A stretch of 51,343 nucleotides of DNA from CAZEVY01 sp964515555 (GTDB lineage: Bacteria; Acidobacteriota; Terriglobia; Bryobacterales; Bryobacteraceae), in assembly GCA_964515555.1 (NCBI GenBank), contig CAZEVY010000026.1, positions 1-51,343 on the forward strand. The letters are read 5' to 3'. The position numbers and the translations under genes are program-made. The notes beneath the pieces are model-generated. The model made no database searches. It saw nothing but the letters and a program-made list of their open reading frames with translations, and had not been told where the DNA came from. Shown piece by piece: positions 8,422 through 16,302 of the stretch; within the stretch, counting starts at the first letter, position 1, and each line of letters opens with the position of its first letter.

Positions 8422-10067
8422 TATAGTCTCTTTACCACCACAAGCGTAATGTCGTCGATGGCGGGTGTGTTCGAAAGAAAGTCGGCGAGCGCCTGCTCGA
8501 CGGCCTCCTGGATCGCGCGCGCTCGCTCCTTGCGGTGCAGACGAATCTCGGCGAGCAGCCGCTCTTCGCCGAACTCGGCGCCGGAGGCGTCCAGCGCCTC
8601 GGTGACGCCGTCGCTGTAGAGGACCAGCAGGTCGCCGGCGCCGAATGCGGCCTCGCCTTGCGAGTACACGCCCGCGCTCCCGACGCCCAGCACGGGCCCG
8701 CCGGTCTCCAGAATCTCGGATGCGCCGCCCGCGCGCACTACCAGCGGCGGATTGTGGCCGGCGTTCACGTAGACCAGGCGATTCGCGGCCGGGTCGGCGA
8801 TGGCGGCGAAGAAGCTGATGAAGCGGTTCGGCGGGCAGTGCGCCGAGATGGTGCGGTTGAGCCGCGTCACCATGGCGGACAGGTCGCCGGCCTCTTCGGC
8901 CAGCACCTGCACGCGCGCCTGCAAGCTCGCCATCAGCAGCGAGGCCGGCAGGCCCTTGCCGGCGACGTCGCCCACGACCACGCCCAGGCGCCCGTTCGGA
9001 TACGGAAAGAAGTCGTAATAGTCGCCGCCGACGGCGCGGCAGGGCGTGCTGTTGCCGGCCAGGTCGAGACCCGGCGCGGCGGGAATCTCGCGCGGCAGCA
9101 GGTTGCGCTGGATTTCGGCGGCCTGCTCGAGCTCCTTCTGCAAGAGCCGCTCGGACTGCTCCAGCTCGATCAGCCGGGCGTGCTCGATGCGCGTGGCGGC
9201 GACGTTGGCGAGCACCGTGAGCAGGTTGAGGTCCTCGGTGGTGAAGGGCCGCACGACGTCCGGCGAATCGACGTAAATGAGCCCGATGACGTGGCTGTTG
9301 GTTTGCAGTGGCGCGGCCATCAGGCTGCGGACGCGCTGCTCGACGATGGTCATGCTGGAGCGCAGCGCGGCGTCCTGCCGCGCGTCGCCCACCAGCAGAG
9401 AGGCCTTTTCCTGAATCACCCGGTCGCGGACGGCGGCGCTGATGCGGAAGCCCTCGCCGCGCGCCGCGCGCACCATCAGGGTTTCCTTTTCGAGCGTGAG
9501 CAGCACACCACGCCGCGCGCCGACGGCGTTCACCGCCAGGTCCAGAATCACGCCGAAGAGCTCGCCGAGCGGCCGATGGCCGGCCAACTCGCGTCCGGCG
9601 ACCATCAGGGCCTTCATGCGGGCCAGGCCCTCGGAAGGGGATCCGCCGAGCGCGGCTTCCAGTCCGCCGTCGTCGGAGGAGATGACGCGATTCAGGTTCG
9701 TCACGACACTGGTGGTGGTCGGGCCGCTGTCCTCGTCTTCGAAGAACTCCAGGGTGCGCTGCGATCCGCGAAACGGGTCGTCGTAGATGAGCGTGAGGCG
9801 CCCGGCCACGATGCGATCGCCGGGCTGGAGGCGATGGCGGTCGAAGACGCGGTCGCCGTTGACCTGGGTGCCGTTCTTGCTGCCGAGATCGCGGAGAATC
9901 CAGTCGTCGCCTTCGCGCTCGAGCACGACGTGCTGGCGCGAAAGGATGGGATCGTCGGGGTAACAAAGGTCGTTGGCGGCGGAGCGGCCGAGCGATAAGC
10001 GGTCGTTGTCGAGCGATAACGTGCGGGTACCGCCGTCCTGTGAGCGGATGAGTAGCTCGCGCGCCAT
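8421..10067 (-). CDS. FHA-GAF-PP2C (SpoIIE-type) serine phosphatase
   Basis: A 548-residue soluble signalling protein with three domains. Residues 1-95 form an FHA phosphothreonine-binding domain with all key residues (GR at 27-28, SRQH at 43-46, GSKNGTQVN at 62-70). Residues about 155-300 form a GAF sensor domain. Residues about 325-547 form a SpoIIE/RsbU-type PP2C phosphatase with intact metal-binding aspartates (GGDYYD at 347-352, GDVAGKG from 366, YSDG around 486, IDD at 537-539). A helical linker around residues 297-325 joins the GAF and phosphatase domains. Enzymes of this type dephosphorylate STAS-domain anti-anti-sigma factors; three STAS proteins are encoded nearby, one divergently only 67 bp away. 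The phosphatase should be active; the FHA input suggests control by a Ser/Thr kinase that is not in the window. Confidence 0.95.
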   Translation of the reverse strand: MARELLIRSQDGGTRTLSLDNDRLSLGRSAANDLCYPDDPILSRQHVVLEREGDDWILRDLGSKNGTQVNGDRVFDRHRLQPGDRIVAGRLTLIYDDPFRGSQRTLEFFEDEDSGPTTTSVVTNLNRVISSDDGGLEAALGGSPSEGLARMKALMVAGRELAGHRPLGELFGVILDLAVNAVGARRGVLLTLEKETLMVRAARGEGFRISAAVRDRVIQEKASLLVGDARQDAALRSSMTIVEQRVRSLMAAPLQTNSHVIGLIYVDSPDVVRPFTTEDLNLLTVLANVAATRIEHARLIELEQSERLLQKELEQAAEIQRNLLPREIPAAPGLDLAGNSTPCRAVGGDYYDFFPYPNGRLGVVVGDVAGKGLPASLLMASLQARVQVLAEEAGDLSAMVTRLNRTISAHCPPNRFISFFAAIADPAANRLVYVNAGHNPPLVVRAGGASEILETGGPVLGVGSAGVYSQGEAAFGAGDLLVLYSDGVTEALDASGAEFGEERLLAEIRLHRKERARAIQEAVEQALADFLSNTPAIDDITLVVVKRL

Positions 10068-10134
10068 CGTGTTCGCGACCGGAAAGAGGGGTAAACTAAG
10101 AGCTTATCGTAACCTGGTTGTTAGGAGGACCGCC

Positions 10135-10515
10135 ATGCGGGCCACGGTGACCGCGCGAAAGTTGAACGGCGTGAGTGTGGTGGACGTTTCCGGCGCCATC
10201 GTGCTGGGGGAGGGCACCGAGTCCCTTCGGGAGACCGTGCGGGAGCTGATCGCCGCCGGCGCCAACGCGCTCATCCTGAACCTGGAAGGCGTCTCGCGCA
10301 TGGACAGCTCGGGGATCGGCGAGCTGATCGCGGCGCGCACCGCGATGTTGAACCGGGGAGGGCAACTGCGCCTGGTGAACCCATCGCAGATCGTGCGCGA
10401 CGTGCTCCAGGTCACCAAGGTGCTGAGCGGCTTCGAGGTGACCGCGGACGAGAAAGCGGCGATCGCCAGCTGCGGCGCCGTAGACCGCGGGAACAAGGCC
10501 GCTGGGGCTCAATAG
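10135..10515 (+). CDS. STAS-domain anti-sigma factor antagonist
   Basis: A 126-residue single STAS domain of the SpoIIAA/RsbV type. The phosphorylation loop MDSSG has Ser58 at the position modified in SpoIIAA, so it can switch between phosphorylated and free forms. A strong ribosome binding site (TTAGGAGG) lies 5-6 nt before the ATG. It is transcribed divergently from the FHA-GAF-PP2C phosphatase and is followed 15 nt later by a second STAS gene. The likely role is as a substrate of that phosphatase that, once dephosphorylated, binds and removes an anti-sigma kinase. The C-terminal tail (about 15 residues) is extra relative to SpoIIAA. Confidence 0.93.
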   Translation: MRATVTARKLNGVSVVDVSGAIVLGEGTESLRETVRELIAAGANALILNLEGVSRMDSSGIGELIAARTAMLNRGGQLRLVNPSQIVRDVLQVTKVLSGFEVTADEKAAIASCGAVDRGNKAAGAQ

Positions 10516-10530
10516 CCGGAGGGACGGATC

Positions 10531-10878
10531 GTGGCAACCTGGGTTGGGGTCCGGCAGGCGGGAGAGGTCGTTGTGATCTCGGTGGTAGGCCGCCTGACGA
10601 TGGCGGATGGATGCCTCGACTTGCGGGAGAAGGTGCGCGACACCGTCGAGCGTGGACTAAAGAACCTGCTGCTCAACCTGTCGGAGGTTCCCTATGTCGA
10701 CAGCGCCGGGGTCGGCGAAGTCATGGCGGCCAAGAAGGCGATGGAGCGCCGCGGCGGGCGCCTGAGGCTGCTCCAGCCCTCCCAGCCGATCCGCGACCTG
10801 CTGCGCACGATCCGCCTGGACGGGTACCTGGAGAGTTTCGACGACGAAGCGGCCGCCATCCGCAGCTTCGCCGAGTAG
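10531..10878 (+). CDS. STAS-domain anti-sigma factor antagonist
   Basis: A 115-residue STAS domain whose key loop is VDSAG with Ser58 conserved. It uses a GTG start preceded by CCGGAGGG at a good distance. It is co-transcribed with the STAS gene upstream and directly adjoins the HExxH gene downstream (TAG followed by ATG with no gap). Two adjacent and non-identical antagonists suggest two different anti-sigma partners, or inputs with different affinities for the same kinase; that is inference. Confidence 0.93.
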   Translation: MATWVGVRQAGEVVVISVVGRLTMADGCLDLREKVRDTVERGLKNLLLNLSEVPYVDSAGVGEVMAAKKAMERRGGRLRLLQPSQPIRDLLRTIRLDGYLESFDDEAAAIRSFAE

Positions 10879-11454
10879 ATGCTCACCGATCCGCCGCCGC
10901 GCTCCAAGGCACTGCTCGCCGAATACGACGCCAGCGATCGGCTTACCACGCTCGAAGTCCCCGGCGACGAGCGGCTGCGCTCGCCCGCCCGCGCCATCGA
11001 GAGCGCAATGGCGGAGGAGGCGAACCGCGCCGCGATCGAAGCGGCCTGCGCGCGGCTGGCGGGCGAGGCGGCGCGCTTCTACGCTGTCGAAACTCCGCCG
11101 GTGAAGGTGCTGGCGGCGCGCCCGCTCCGGGTTTCCGAGGACGGCTGGGGACAGGAACTTTTCGGCGACTACGATCTGGAGTCGCGCGTTATCCGCGTGT
11201 GGATGCGCACGGCGGTGCGCAAGGAGGTCACCTCCTTCGGGACGCTGCTGAGCACCCTGACGCACGAGTTCTGCCACCACCTCGATTGCAGGCGCTTCGG
11301 TTTCTCGCGCACCCCGCACACGCGCGGGTTCTACGAGCGCGCGGCCGCGCTCTATCATGACGCGCGCGGTACGCCGCGGAAGCCTCTCCACTGGGTCGCA
11401 ATGGGAAGCCGGCGGTGGCGGATCGACTGGGTGCGCACGCGGCGCGGCGGGTAA
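10879..11454 (+). CDS. Putative HExxH zinc metallopeptidase
   Basis: A 191-residue protein with no signal peptide and a zincin motif HEFCHHLD (His129, Glu130, His133), followed 20 residues later by RGFYER, where Glu153 is a plausible third zinc ligand of the gluzincin type. The flanking layout (an amphipathic region, then strands, then THEFCHHLD) recalls SprT-like or minimal zincin domains, but the family is not recognised with certainty. The ATG follows the STAS stop codon directly, so it shares the STAS transcript. A regulatory protease in the signalling pathway is possible but unproven. Confidence 0.8.
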   Translation: MLTDPPPRSKALLAEYDASDRLTTLEVPGDERLRSPARAIESAMAEEANRAAIEAACARLAGEAARFYAVETPPVKVLAARPLRVSEDGWGQELFGDYDLESRVIRVWMRTAVRKEVTSFGTLLSTLTHEFCHHLDCRRFGFSRTPHTRGFYERAAALYHDARGTPRKPLHWVAMGSRRWRIDWVRTRRGG

Positions 11455-11525
11455 ACGGGCGCGTGGCAAGGACCGCTCCCTGACGGTCGCGGCTCCGTAA
11501 CGTGCCGATTCGATAGAGCCGCGCG

Positions 11526-11882
11526 CTAGCCGGCCAGCTTGAAATCCTTGCAGGCCTCCTCGACGGTCGGGAAGATCGGGAAGACCTTGTCGAGCATCGT
11601 GAAGTGGAACAGCTCCAGGACCCGGCCGCTGGGATTGGCGAAGCGCAGCGCCCCTCCGGCTTTCTTCATGGTCGCGAAACAGAACGTGAGGATGCCGAGG
11701 CCGGCGCTGTCGGTGTAGTCGACGGCGCTGAGGTCGAAGACGATGCGCTTCACGTTGGCGGCGAGCAGCTCGCGCACGATGGCTTCGATGCGCTGGCTCT
11801 CGCGGCCCAGCGTGACGCGGCCTTTGATCTCCACGACCGTGAGATCGGGTTCCACCTGCCGCTGGTTGATTTCGAGAATCAT
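11526..11882 (-). CDS. STAS-domain anti-sigma factor antagonist
   Basis: A 118-residue STAS domain with the loop YTDSAGLG (Ser59 conserved), convergent with the two other STAS genes. It starts 5 nt after the TAA of the PQQ-propeller gene, and its ribosome binding site (AAAAAGGAC) lies inside the end of that gene, so it is probably translationally coupled to it. It is the third antagonist within 1.8 kb and belongs to the same SpoIIAA/RsbV class; which anti-sigma partner it binds is unknown. Confidence 0.93.
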   Translation of the reverse strand: MILEINQRQVEPDLTVVEIKGRVTLGRESQRIEAIVRELLAANVKRIVFDLSAVDYTDSAGLGILTFCFATMKKAGGALRFANPSGRVLELFHFTMLDKVFPIFPTVEEACKDFKLAG

Positions 11883-11887
11883 GTTGG

Positions 11888-13285
11888 TTAGTCCTTTTTG
11901 CGAAACGCGTACAGAGCGCTATGGGTACGGATGTACAGAATGCCGCCGACGATGGCGGGCGTCGCGTGGCAGCCGTCGTCGAGCGCGTTCACCGCGAGAA
12001 TCTCCCACTCGCCGCCGGCCTTCAGCACCGCCACCTTGCCTTCTTCGCTGATCGTGTACACCTTGCCGTCGGCGGCCACCGGCGAGGTGAAGTAATTGCC
12101 GAGCGCACCGGCCAGCCGCGCCTGCTTCAGCACGGCGCCCGATTCCGGGTGGAGCGACGTCAGGATGCCGCCGTCCTTCACCATATACAGCACGTTGCGG
12201 TAGAGCAGCGGCGAGGGCACGTTGGGCAGCGCCTTATGATACTGCCAGGCGACGCTTTTCTCCGTCATGTCGCCGCTCCCGCCGAGACGATACGCGGCCA
12301 CCGAGTTTACCGCCGCGCGGCGCGTCTGGTAGAACTTCCAATCGCGCTCGCCGAGATAACCGTCGACGTCGAGATCGTACTCGCCCCACTGGCGCGTGAT
12401 GCGCTCCTCGGCGATCTCCGCCTTGGACAGCTTCCTGTCCTTGTCGGCGTCCCAGCGCGCCAGAGCGTCGTCGAACGGCGGGATGTTCTCCTGCTGCCCG
12501 GGATCGGACTCGCCCGCCCAGCCGACCACGTAGATCTTGCCGCCGCCGATCACCGGGGTCGGCTTGAGCTGCCAGGTGAGGCCGCGTATCCACCACACGG
12601 GCTTTCCCGTGGCGACGTCGTAGGCGTTGAGCTGGTAGGAGCCCGGCAGGATCGCCTGGAGCGGCCCGCCCTCGGGCTGCCACAGCACCGGGGTCGAGAA
12701 GCCGCGCGTGTACTCGGCGCGGTCGACGCGCCACTTCACCTTTCCGGTGTTCGTGTCGATCGCCAGGAAGTACGATCCCGTTTCCTGGTCGAGGCTCTGG
12801 AGCAGCGTGCCGCCGGCGAGCACCGGCGAGGCCGACATGCCCATCGGCGTGTTGAACGGGCCGAGGGGGAGGCGCCAGCGCTCGTTGCCGTCCGGTCCGA
12901 ACGAGATCAGTCCGAAGTCGCCGAAGAAGGCGTAGACGTTGCGGCCGTCGGTGGCCGGTGTCGGCGAGGCCGGGCCGTTGACCTGGTGGAGGCGCTCCTT
13001 GCGCGGGCGCGGGACTTCGCGCCGCCACAGGATGCGGCCGTCGGCGCGGTCGAGCGCGAACACGAAGAGCTTTTCGTTCTCGTGGGCGGTGAGGAAGATT
13101 CTGTCGCCGGCGATCGAAGGCGACGAATGACCCGGCGGCAGAGGAGTGCGCCATTCGACGTTGTTCGACGGACCGAAGTGAACGGGAAGTCCCACGTCTT
13201 CCGAGACGCCCGAAGCGTTCGGTCCGCGAAACCCAGCCCAGTCCGCCGCGCTCAGGGTCAGGGCAAGCGCCCAACAGAATCGCAT
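11888..13285 (-). CDS. Exported PQQ-type beta-propeller with inserted EF-hand pair
   Basis: A 465-residue protein with a signal peptide (residues 1-14) and repeated propeller blades of the PQQ-binding-like/PQQ_2 type, each marked by a 'WR...' strand and a 'AxDxxTGKxxW' loop (for example IDTNTGKVKWRV and YDVATGKPVWWI). Between blades, residues 279-290 (DADKDRKLSKAE) and about 304-315 (DLDVDGYLGERD) are two canonical EF-hand calcium loops, an unusual insertion. There is no catalytic cytochrome domain and no sign of quinoprotein active-site disulphide, so a structural or ligand-binding role is more likely than dehydrogenase activity. A STAS gene follows 5 nt downstream. Confidence 0.9.
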   Translation of the reverse strand: MRFCWALALTLSAADWAGFRGPNASGVSEDVGLPVHFGPSNNVEWRTPLPPGHSSPSIAGDRIFLTAHENEKLFVFALDRADGRILWRREVPRPRKERLHQVNGPASPTPATDGRNVYAFFGDFGLISFGPDGNERWRLPLGPFNTPMGMSASPVLAGGTLLQSLDQETGSYFLAIDTNTGKVKWRVDRAEYTRGFSTPVLWQPEGGPLQAILPGSYQLNAYDVATGKPVWWIRGLTWQLKPTPVIGGGKIYVVGWAGESDPGQQENIPPFDDALARWDADKDRKLSKAEIAEERITRQWGEYDLDVDGYLGERDWKFYQTRRAAVNSVAAYRLGGSGDMTEKSVAWQYHKALPNVPSPLLYRNVLYMVKDGGILTSLHPESGAVLKQARLAGALGNYFTSPVAADGKVYTISEEGKVAVLKAGGEWEILAVNALDDGCHATPAIVGGILYIRTHSALYAFRKKD

Positions 13286-13325
13286 TAAGAAACGACTATA
13301 ACGCAGGCGCGCGTGCCCGCGCCTC

Positions 13326-13694
13326 CTAGAGGCTTCGCCGCAGTCTGCGGGCGCGGGCGCGGCGGCGCTCGGCGGCCTGAACCTGCATCTCGTCCATGCC
13401 GAAGTAGTGCGCCACTTCGTGCCACACGGTGTCGCGAACGATCCGCTCGAGGTGCCGCTGGTCGCGCGCCATGCGCTCGTGCGGACCCTGGTAGATGGTG
13501 ATGCGGTCCGGCATGACGAAGCTCTCGCCGGTGCTGCGCTCGGTCAGGGGCCGGCCCTCGTAGAGTCCGAGCAGGCCGGGCTCCGGCGGCTCGCGCTCCA
13601 CCAGGACGACGACGTTATGCATGCGGCGGCGGAAGCGCGCGGGTACGGCGGCGACGGCGCGCTCGACGAGCCGGTCGAAGTCCCGCGCCTTCAT
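13326..13694 (-). CDS. Minimal zincin metallopeptidase-family protein
   Basis: A 122-residue protein matching the small metallopeptidase family typified by Zincin_1 (DUF1025, PF06262). The hallmark is VWHEVAHYFGMDE near residues 91-103, with HExxH followed by a conserved GMDE whose acidic residue completes the site, and a conserved upstream region with ITIYQGPHER. The C-terminal 20 residues are very Arg-rich. Its ATG overlaps the stop of the upstream amidase as ATGA. The family is widespread in bacteria and has no agreed function. Confidence 0.9.
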   Translation of the reverse strand: MKARDFDRLVERAVAAVPARFRRRMHNVVVLVEREPPEPGLLGLYEGRPLTERSTGESFVMPDRITIYQGPHERMARDQRHLERIVRDTVWHEVAHYFGMDEMQVQAAERRRARARRLRRSL

Positions 13695-15181
13695 CTAGGG
13701 GGATCGGGGCGGACGACGATTTCCGGACGCCGCTCGCCGGCGCGCGTTTCGCGCTCGAAGGCGTGCGCGATCTGGAGCACGCCGCGATCGTCCGGATGCC
13801 GTCCCACGATCTGCAATCCGACCGGGAGTCCCTCGGCGGTGAAGCCCGCGGGCACGGAAATCGCCGGGTGCGCCGTCATCGTGATGTAGAAGCACGACCG
13901 CATCCAGTCGATGTAGGTCTCCATGCGCGCGCCCTCGATCTCGGTTACGTATTGCTGCTCGATATCGAACGGCGGGACCTGCGTGACGGGCAGCGCCAGG
14001 AACTCGTACTTTGACATGAATTCGCCGAATCGCTCGACCAGGCGCGAGCGCTGGAGCTCGGCGTCGGCGATGCCGGGTCCGGTCAGGCGGCGGGCGCGGT
14101 CGATCTCTTCGAGAACGGTCGCTTTCATCTGGCGGCGATGCGAGGACTCCAGCGCGCCTCGCGACTGGTAGAAGCTGAGTGCGCGGAAGACGCGGAAGGC
14201 CTCGTCGGCGCCGGTGAAATCGGGGGTGGCTTCCTCGACGATGCAGCCGAGCGACTCGAACACTTTGCGCCGCGAGTCGATGACGGCGCGCACGCGCCGG
14301 TCGACGGGCAGGCCGCCGAAGCCGGGACACCAGGCGATGCGGACGCCCTTGAAATCGCGGTCGAGCGGCTTGGCGAAGATCGACCCCGGTTCGTGGATCG
14401 AAAGCGGCGCGCGTGGGTCGGGTCCCGCCATCGCTGAAAGGAGGAGGGCGGTGTCAGCGGCGGTGCGCGCCATCGGTCCCAGCACGCTGAGCGGGCTCCA
14501 CGAAGCCGCGGCCGGCACGCGCGGCACACGGCCCGGCGAGGGGCGGAATCCGACGATGTTGCAGAACGCCGCCGGGTTGCGCAGGGATCCGCCGGTGTCC
14601 GAGCCGTCGGCGATGGGGAGCATACCGCAGGCGAGCGCGACGGCCGCGCCTCCGCTCGATCCGCCACAGGTTTTCGTGAGGTCGTAGGGGTTGCGTGTGG
14701 CGCCGAAGACGGGATTGAAGGTCTGCGATCCGGCGCCGAACTCCGGAGTGTTGGTCTTGCCAAGGAGGATCGCGCCGGCGGCGCGCACGCGCTCGACCAT
14801 CAGCGCGTCGCGCTCGGGGACGTGATCGCGGAAGATCGGCGAGCCGTAGGTGGTGCGGATTCCCCGGGTGTCGACCAGGTCCTTGTGTGCAATGGGAAGG
14901 CCGTGGAGCGGGCCGAGGAATCGGCCCCGGGCGGCGGCCTCGTCGGCGCGGCGCGCCCGGTCGCGGGCGAGATCGAGGGTCAGGGTGACGATGGCGTTGA
15001 CCTGGGGATTGACGCGCTCGATCTGGCGGAGGTGGGCTTCGAGAAGCTCGCGCGCGGAGATTTCTTTGCGGCGGAGTCGGCGGGCCATTTCGGTGGCGGA
15101 CAGGAAGCAGAGGTCGGGGCCGGACGCGGCGGCGGCGGCCGCGGGGAGGATGATGACGTCGCGACGGGTGGGTTTGGGCAT
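13691..15181 (-). CDS. Amidase (GatA/amidase-signature family)
   Basis: A 496-residue amidase-signature enzyme. The complete Ser-cisSer-Lys triad is present with exact family spacing: Lys100 (IAHKDL), cis-Ser175 in CGGSSGG and nucleophile Ser199 in DTGGS; the Lys-to-Ser (75) and Ser-to-Ser (24) distances equal those of fatty acid amide hydrolase. The N-terminus (TRRDVIILPAAAAAASG) looks like a short Tat-type signal, so the protein may be exported, which argues against it being GatA of the aminoacyl-tRNA amidotransferase; no gatB or gatC is nearby. It is the first gene of an operon with the small zincin. The substrate amide is unknown. Confidence 0.93.
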   Translation of the reverse strand: MPKPTRRDVIILPAAAAAASGPDLCFLSATEMARRLRRKEISARELLEAHLRQIERVNPQVNAIVTLTLDLARDRARRADEAAARGRFLGPLHGLPIAHKDLVDTRGIRTTYGSPIFRDHVPERDALMVERVRAAGAILLGKTNTPEFGAGSQTFNPVFGATRNPYDLTKTCGGSSGGAAVALACGMLPIADGSDTGGSLRNPAAFCNIVGFRPSPGRVPRVPAAASWSPLSVLGPMARTAADTALLLSAMAGPDPRAPLSIHEPGSIFAKPLDRDFKGVRIAWCPGFGGLPVDRRVRAVIDSRRKVFESLGCIVEEATPDFTGADEAFRVFRALSFYQSRGALESSHRRQMKATVLEEIDRARRLTGPGIADAELQRSRLVERFGEFMSKYEFLALPVTQVPPFDIEQQYVTEIEGARMETYIDWMRSCFYITMTAHPAISVPAGFTAEGLPVGLQIVGRHPDDRGVLQIAHAFERETRAGERRPEIVVRPDPPR

Positions 15182-15244
15182 CGGCGATGCGAGTCTAGCA
15201 CGGCGGGTGCTGTGGGGGTGGAGGGATGGGTTCGGGAGAAGTGG

Positions 15245-15317
<73 letters not shown>

Positions 15318-15690
15318 TTCCCTTAAGAATCAATAGCATACGAGTGACGCGCGTTCACCCTCTGAGGACTATTTGAGCACTATTCGCGCCCGGCGCGCAA
15401 GAACTTTCAATGAGCTAGCCGAAGCGATATTGTAAACAAGGGGCTTAGCGATCCAGATGCTAGCGGAAGATCACGACTGCCAGCGTAGAACCCCAAAGGC
15501 ATTCGATCGAACAACACGTTCACCAAGCCCACGCATCTGACTGTCGCAGAAGACATTGCGGACATGGAGGACAACGTTCAGGCCAGCTCGGCCTCATGAA
15601 TGCCAACGGGAAGTCCGATGACATTCATTCGTAAAGTCCGAGCCCAGCCGTTAACGCCGACAGAGGGAAACAACGGCGCTCAACCCTCAA
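15318..15690. other. Gene-free left end of the element
   Basis: No credible gene was found on either strand. The stretch contains the tandem 11-mer at 15364-15386 and must also now provide the promoter of the minus-strand tRNA-Gly, though no convincing -35/-10 pair stands out. Short open frames around 15500-15650 have no recognisable similarity; they could be remnants of a lost gene. Confidence 0.5.
15364..15386. repeat. Tandem 11-mer near left end
   Basis: Two adjacent imperfect copies, GAGGACTATTT then GAGCACTATTC, lie 47 bp inside the left attachment core. A matching pair sits near the other end (20395-20417) in the same orientation; 20 of 23 positions agree between the two ends. The arrangement is like recombinase arm-type or accessory-protein binding sites. 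Confidence 0.55.
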
Positions 15691-15706
15691 CCGAAAAGTA
15701 TAAATA
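15691..15706 (+). promoter_or_regulatory. Archaeal-type BRE/TATA promoter candidate
   Basis: CCGAAAAGTATAAATA resembles an archaeal factor-B recognition element (CGAAA) directly followed by a TATA box. The TATA box centre lies about 30 bp before the ATG at 15734, which would give a nearly leaderless transcript. A bacterial reading (-10 TATAAA) is possible, but no -35 is seen at 16-18 bp. Confidence 0.45.
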
Positions 15707-15708
15707 CC

Positions 15709-15737
15709 GGAACGTTCCATAACGGAAGTCGTTATGG
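15709..15737. promoter_or_regulatory. Palindromic operator overlapping the regulator start codon
   Basis: Two abutting palindromes: GGAACGTTCC (15709-15718) and CCATAACG-gaagt-CGTTATGG (15717-15737), the latter with perfect 8-bp arms and containing the ATG of the winged-helix gene. The position between the TATA-like box and the coding start fits a repressor site used for autoregulation by the winged-helix protein. Confidence 0.6.
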
Positions 15738-16039
15738 ATCGTACGAGATTCACGGAGCTCTTTGACAACACGCCGACTGCGAGGGTGCTTGACGTGATGA
15801 TCTGTGGCAGAGAATACGACTACGCGCTCACTGACATCAGTCGGAGTACCGGACTGAACCGCCAACGATTGCGGGGCATCCTTGATCGACTCGTGAAGCA
15901 GAACGTCATCTGGGAGACACGGAAGTTCTCCGGGATGCAGATGTTCAAGATCAGCGGTACACACCCAATCGCTACCAGCCTCATCGCGGTCTCCGACGCC
16001 ATGATCAAGCTTCCCGAGGTAAAAAATGTCAACAACTAA
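15734..16039 (+). CDS. Small winged-helix regulator, archaeal-like
   Basis: A 101-residue protein that is essentially one winged-helix DNA-binding domain: an LFDNTPTARVLDVM helix, the FDYSLTDI-like block YDYALTDISRSTGLN holding the recognition helix, and a wing ending in ETRKFSGMQMFKIS. The phrase 'LF.NTP..RVLD...(Y/F)DY(S/A)LTDI' is characteristic of a group of regulators that I know mainly from archaea (Halobacteria, methanogens, Thaumarchaeota). It is the first gene of the micro-operon, overlapping the next gene by 14 nt, and has a palindromic operator across its own start. GC content is much lower than in the host genes. It is likely the element's repressor or copy/excision regulator; archaeal ancestry is inference from motif memory only. 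Confidence 0.8.
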   Translation: MDRTRFTELFDNTPTARVLDVMICGREYDYALTDISRSTGLNRQRLRGILDRLVKQNVIWETRKFSGMQMFKISGTHPIATSLIAVSDAMIKLPEVKNVNN

Positions 16040-16130
16040 CAGTTGGTCAGAGCCTATTCCTTGGTGGGTTGGCTGGGTAGGAGCCGTCATCATGTTGTTC
16101 GTCGGGTTTGTCTTCGGGAGGATTCTATGA
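16026..16130 (+). CDS. 34-residue single-span membrane peptide
   Basis: This short reading frame encodes 34 residues: a polar, Trp-rich N-terminus (SWSEPIPWWVGW) and one hydrophobic helix (VGAVIMLFVGFVFGRIL). It overlaps the 3' end of the winged-helix gene by 14 nt, and its TGA overlaps the next ATG as ATGA. The chain of such overlaps across five successive small genes supports it being real despite its size. No family is recognised. Confidence 0.6.
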   Translation: MSTTNSWSEPIPWWVGWVGAVIMLFVGFVFGRIL

Positions 16131-16222
16131 AGCTCCTCTTGCACTTGTGTTGGATTATTCCACTGACGTTTGTCATTGGAGCCCTGTGCGGTTATGGATA
16201 TGCCCTGTGGGTGATTGGATGA
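16127..16222 (+). CDS. 31-residue single-span membrane peptide
   Basis: Thirty-one residues, nearly all hydrophobic (LLLHLCWIIPLTFVIGALCG, then YGYALWVIG), so a single membrane helix or a small exported peptide. GGGAGG precedes the ATG at 6-7 nt within the upstream gene. It overlaps both neighbours through ATGA junctions (16127 and 16219). No family is recognised; toxin-like or holin-like activity is possible, but nothing proves it. Confidence 0.58.
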   Translation: MKLLLHLCWIIPLTFVIGALCGYGYALWVIG

Positions 16223-16302
16223 CATTGAAGCCGATCAGATGTCCTGCGTGTTCGTCCAAATATCACTTGGAAGTTGGCATTTGTCCGAGGTGCGGAGAGT
16301 GA
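16219..16302 (+). CDS. 27-residue mini zinc-ribbon protein
   Basis: A 27-residue protein consisting of one treble of zinc ligands, CPAC at residues 8-11 and CPRCG at 23-27, separated by SSKYHLEVGI. Two CPxC knuckles are enough for a rubredoxin-like or zinc-ribbon fold. The ATG overlaps the upstream stop and the GTG of the next gene overlaps its own stop (GTGA). Free-standing ribbons of this size are typical of archaeal and mobile-element genomes; function unknown. Confidence 0.6.
   Translation: MTLKPIRCPACSSKYHLEVGICPRCGE

Noticed and set aside
13691..15181. Amidase as GatA of the Asp/Glu-tRNA amidotransferase
   Set aside because: No gatB or gatC is nearby and the N-terminus looks like an export signal; a stand-alone amidase fits better.
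15680..16225. Antisense 181-codon frame across the winged-helix operon
   Set aside because: It runs against five supported overlapping genes and lacks domains or a start signal.
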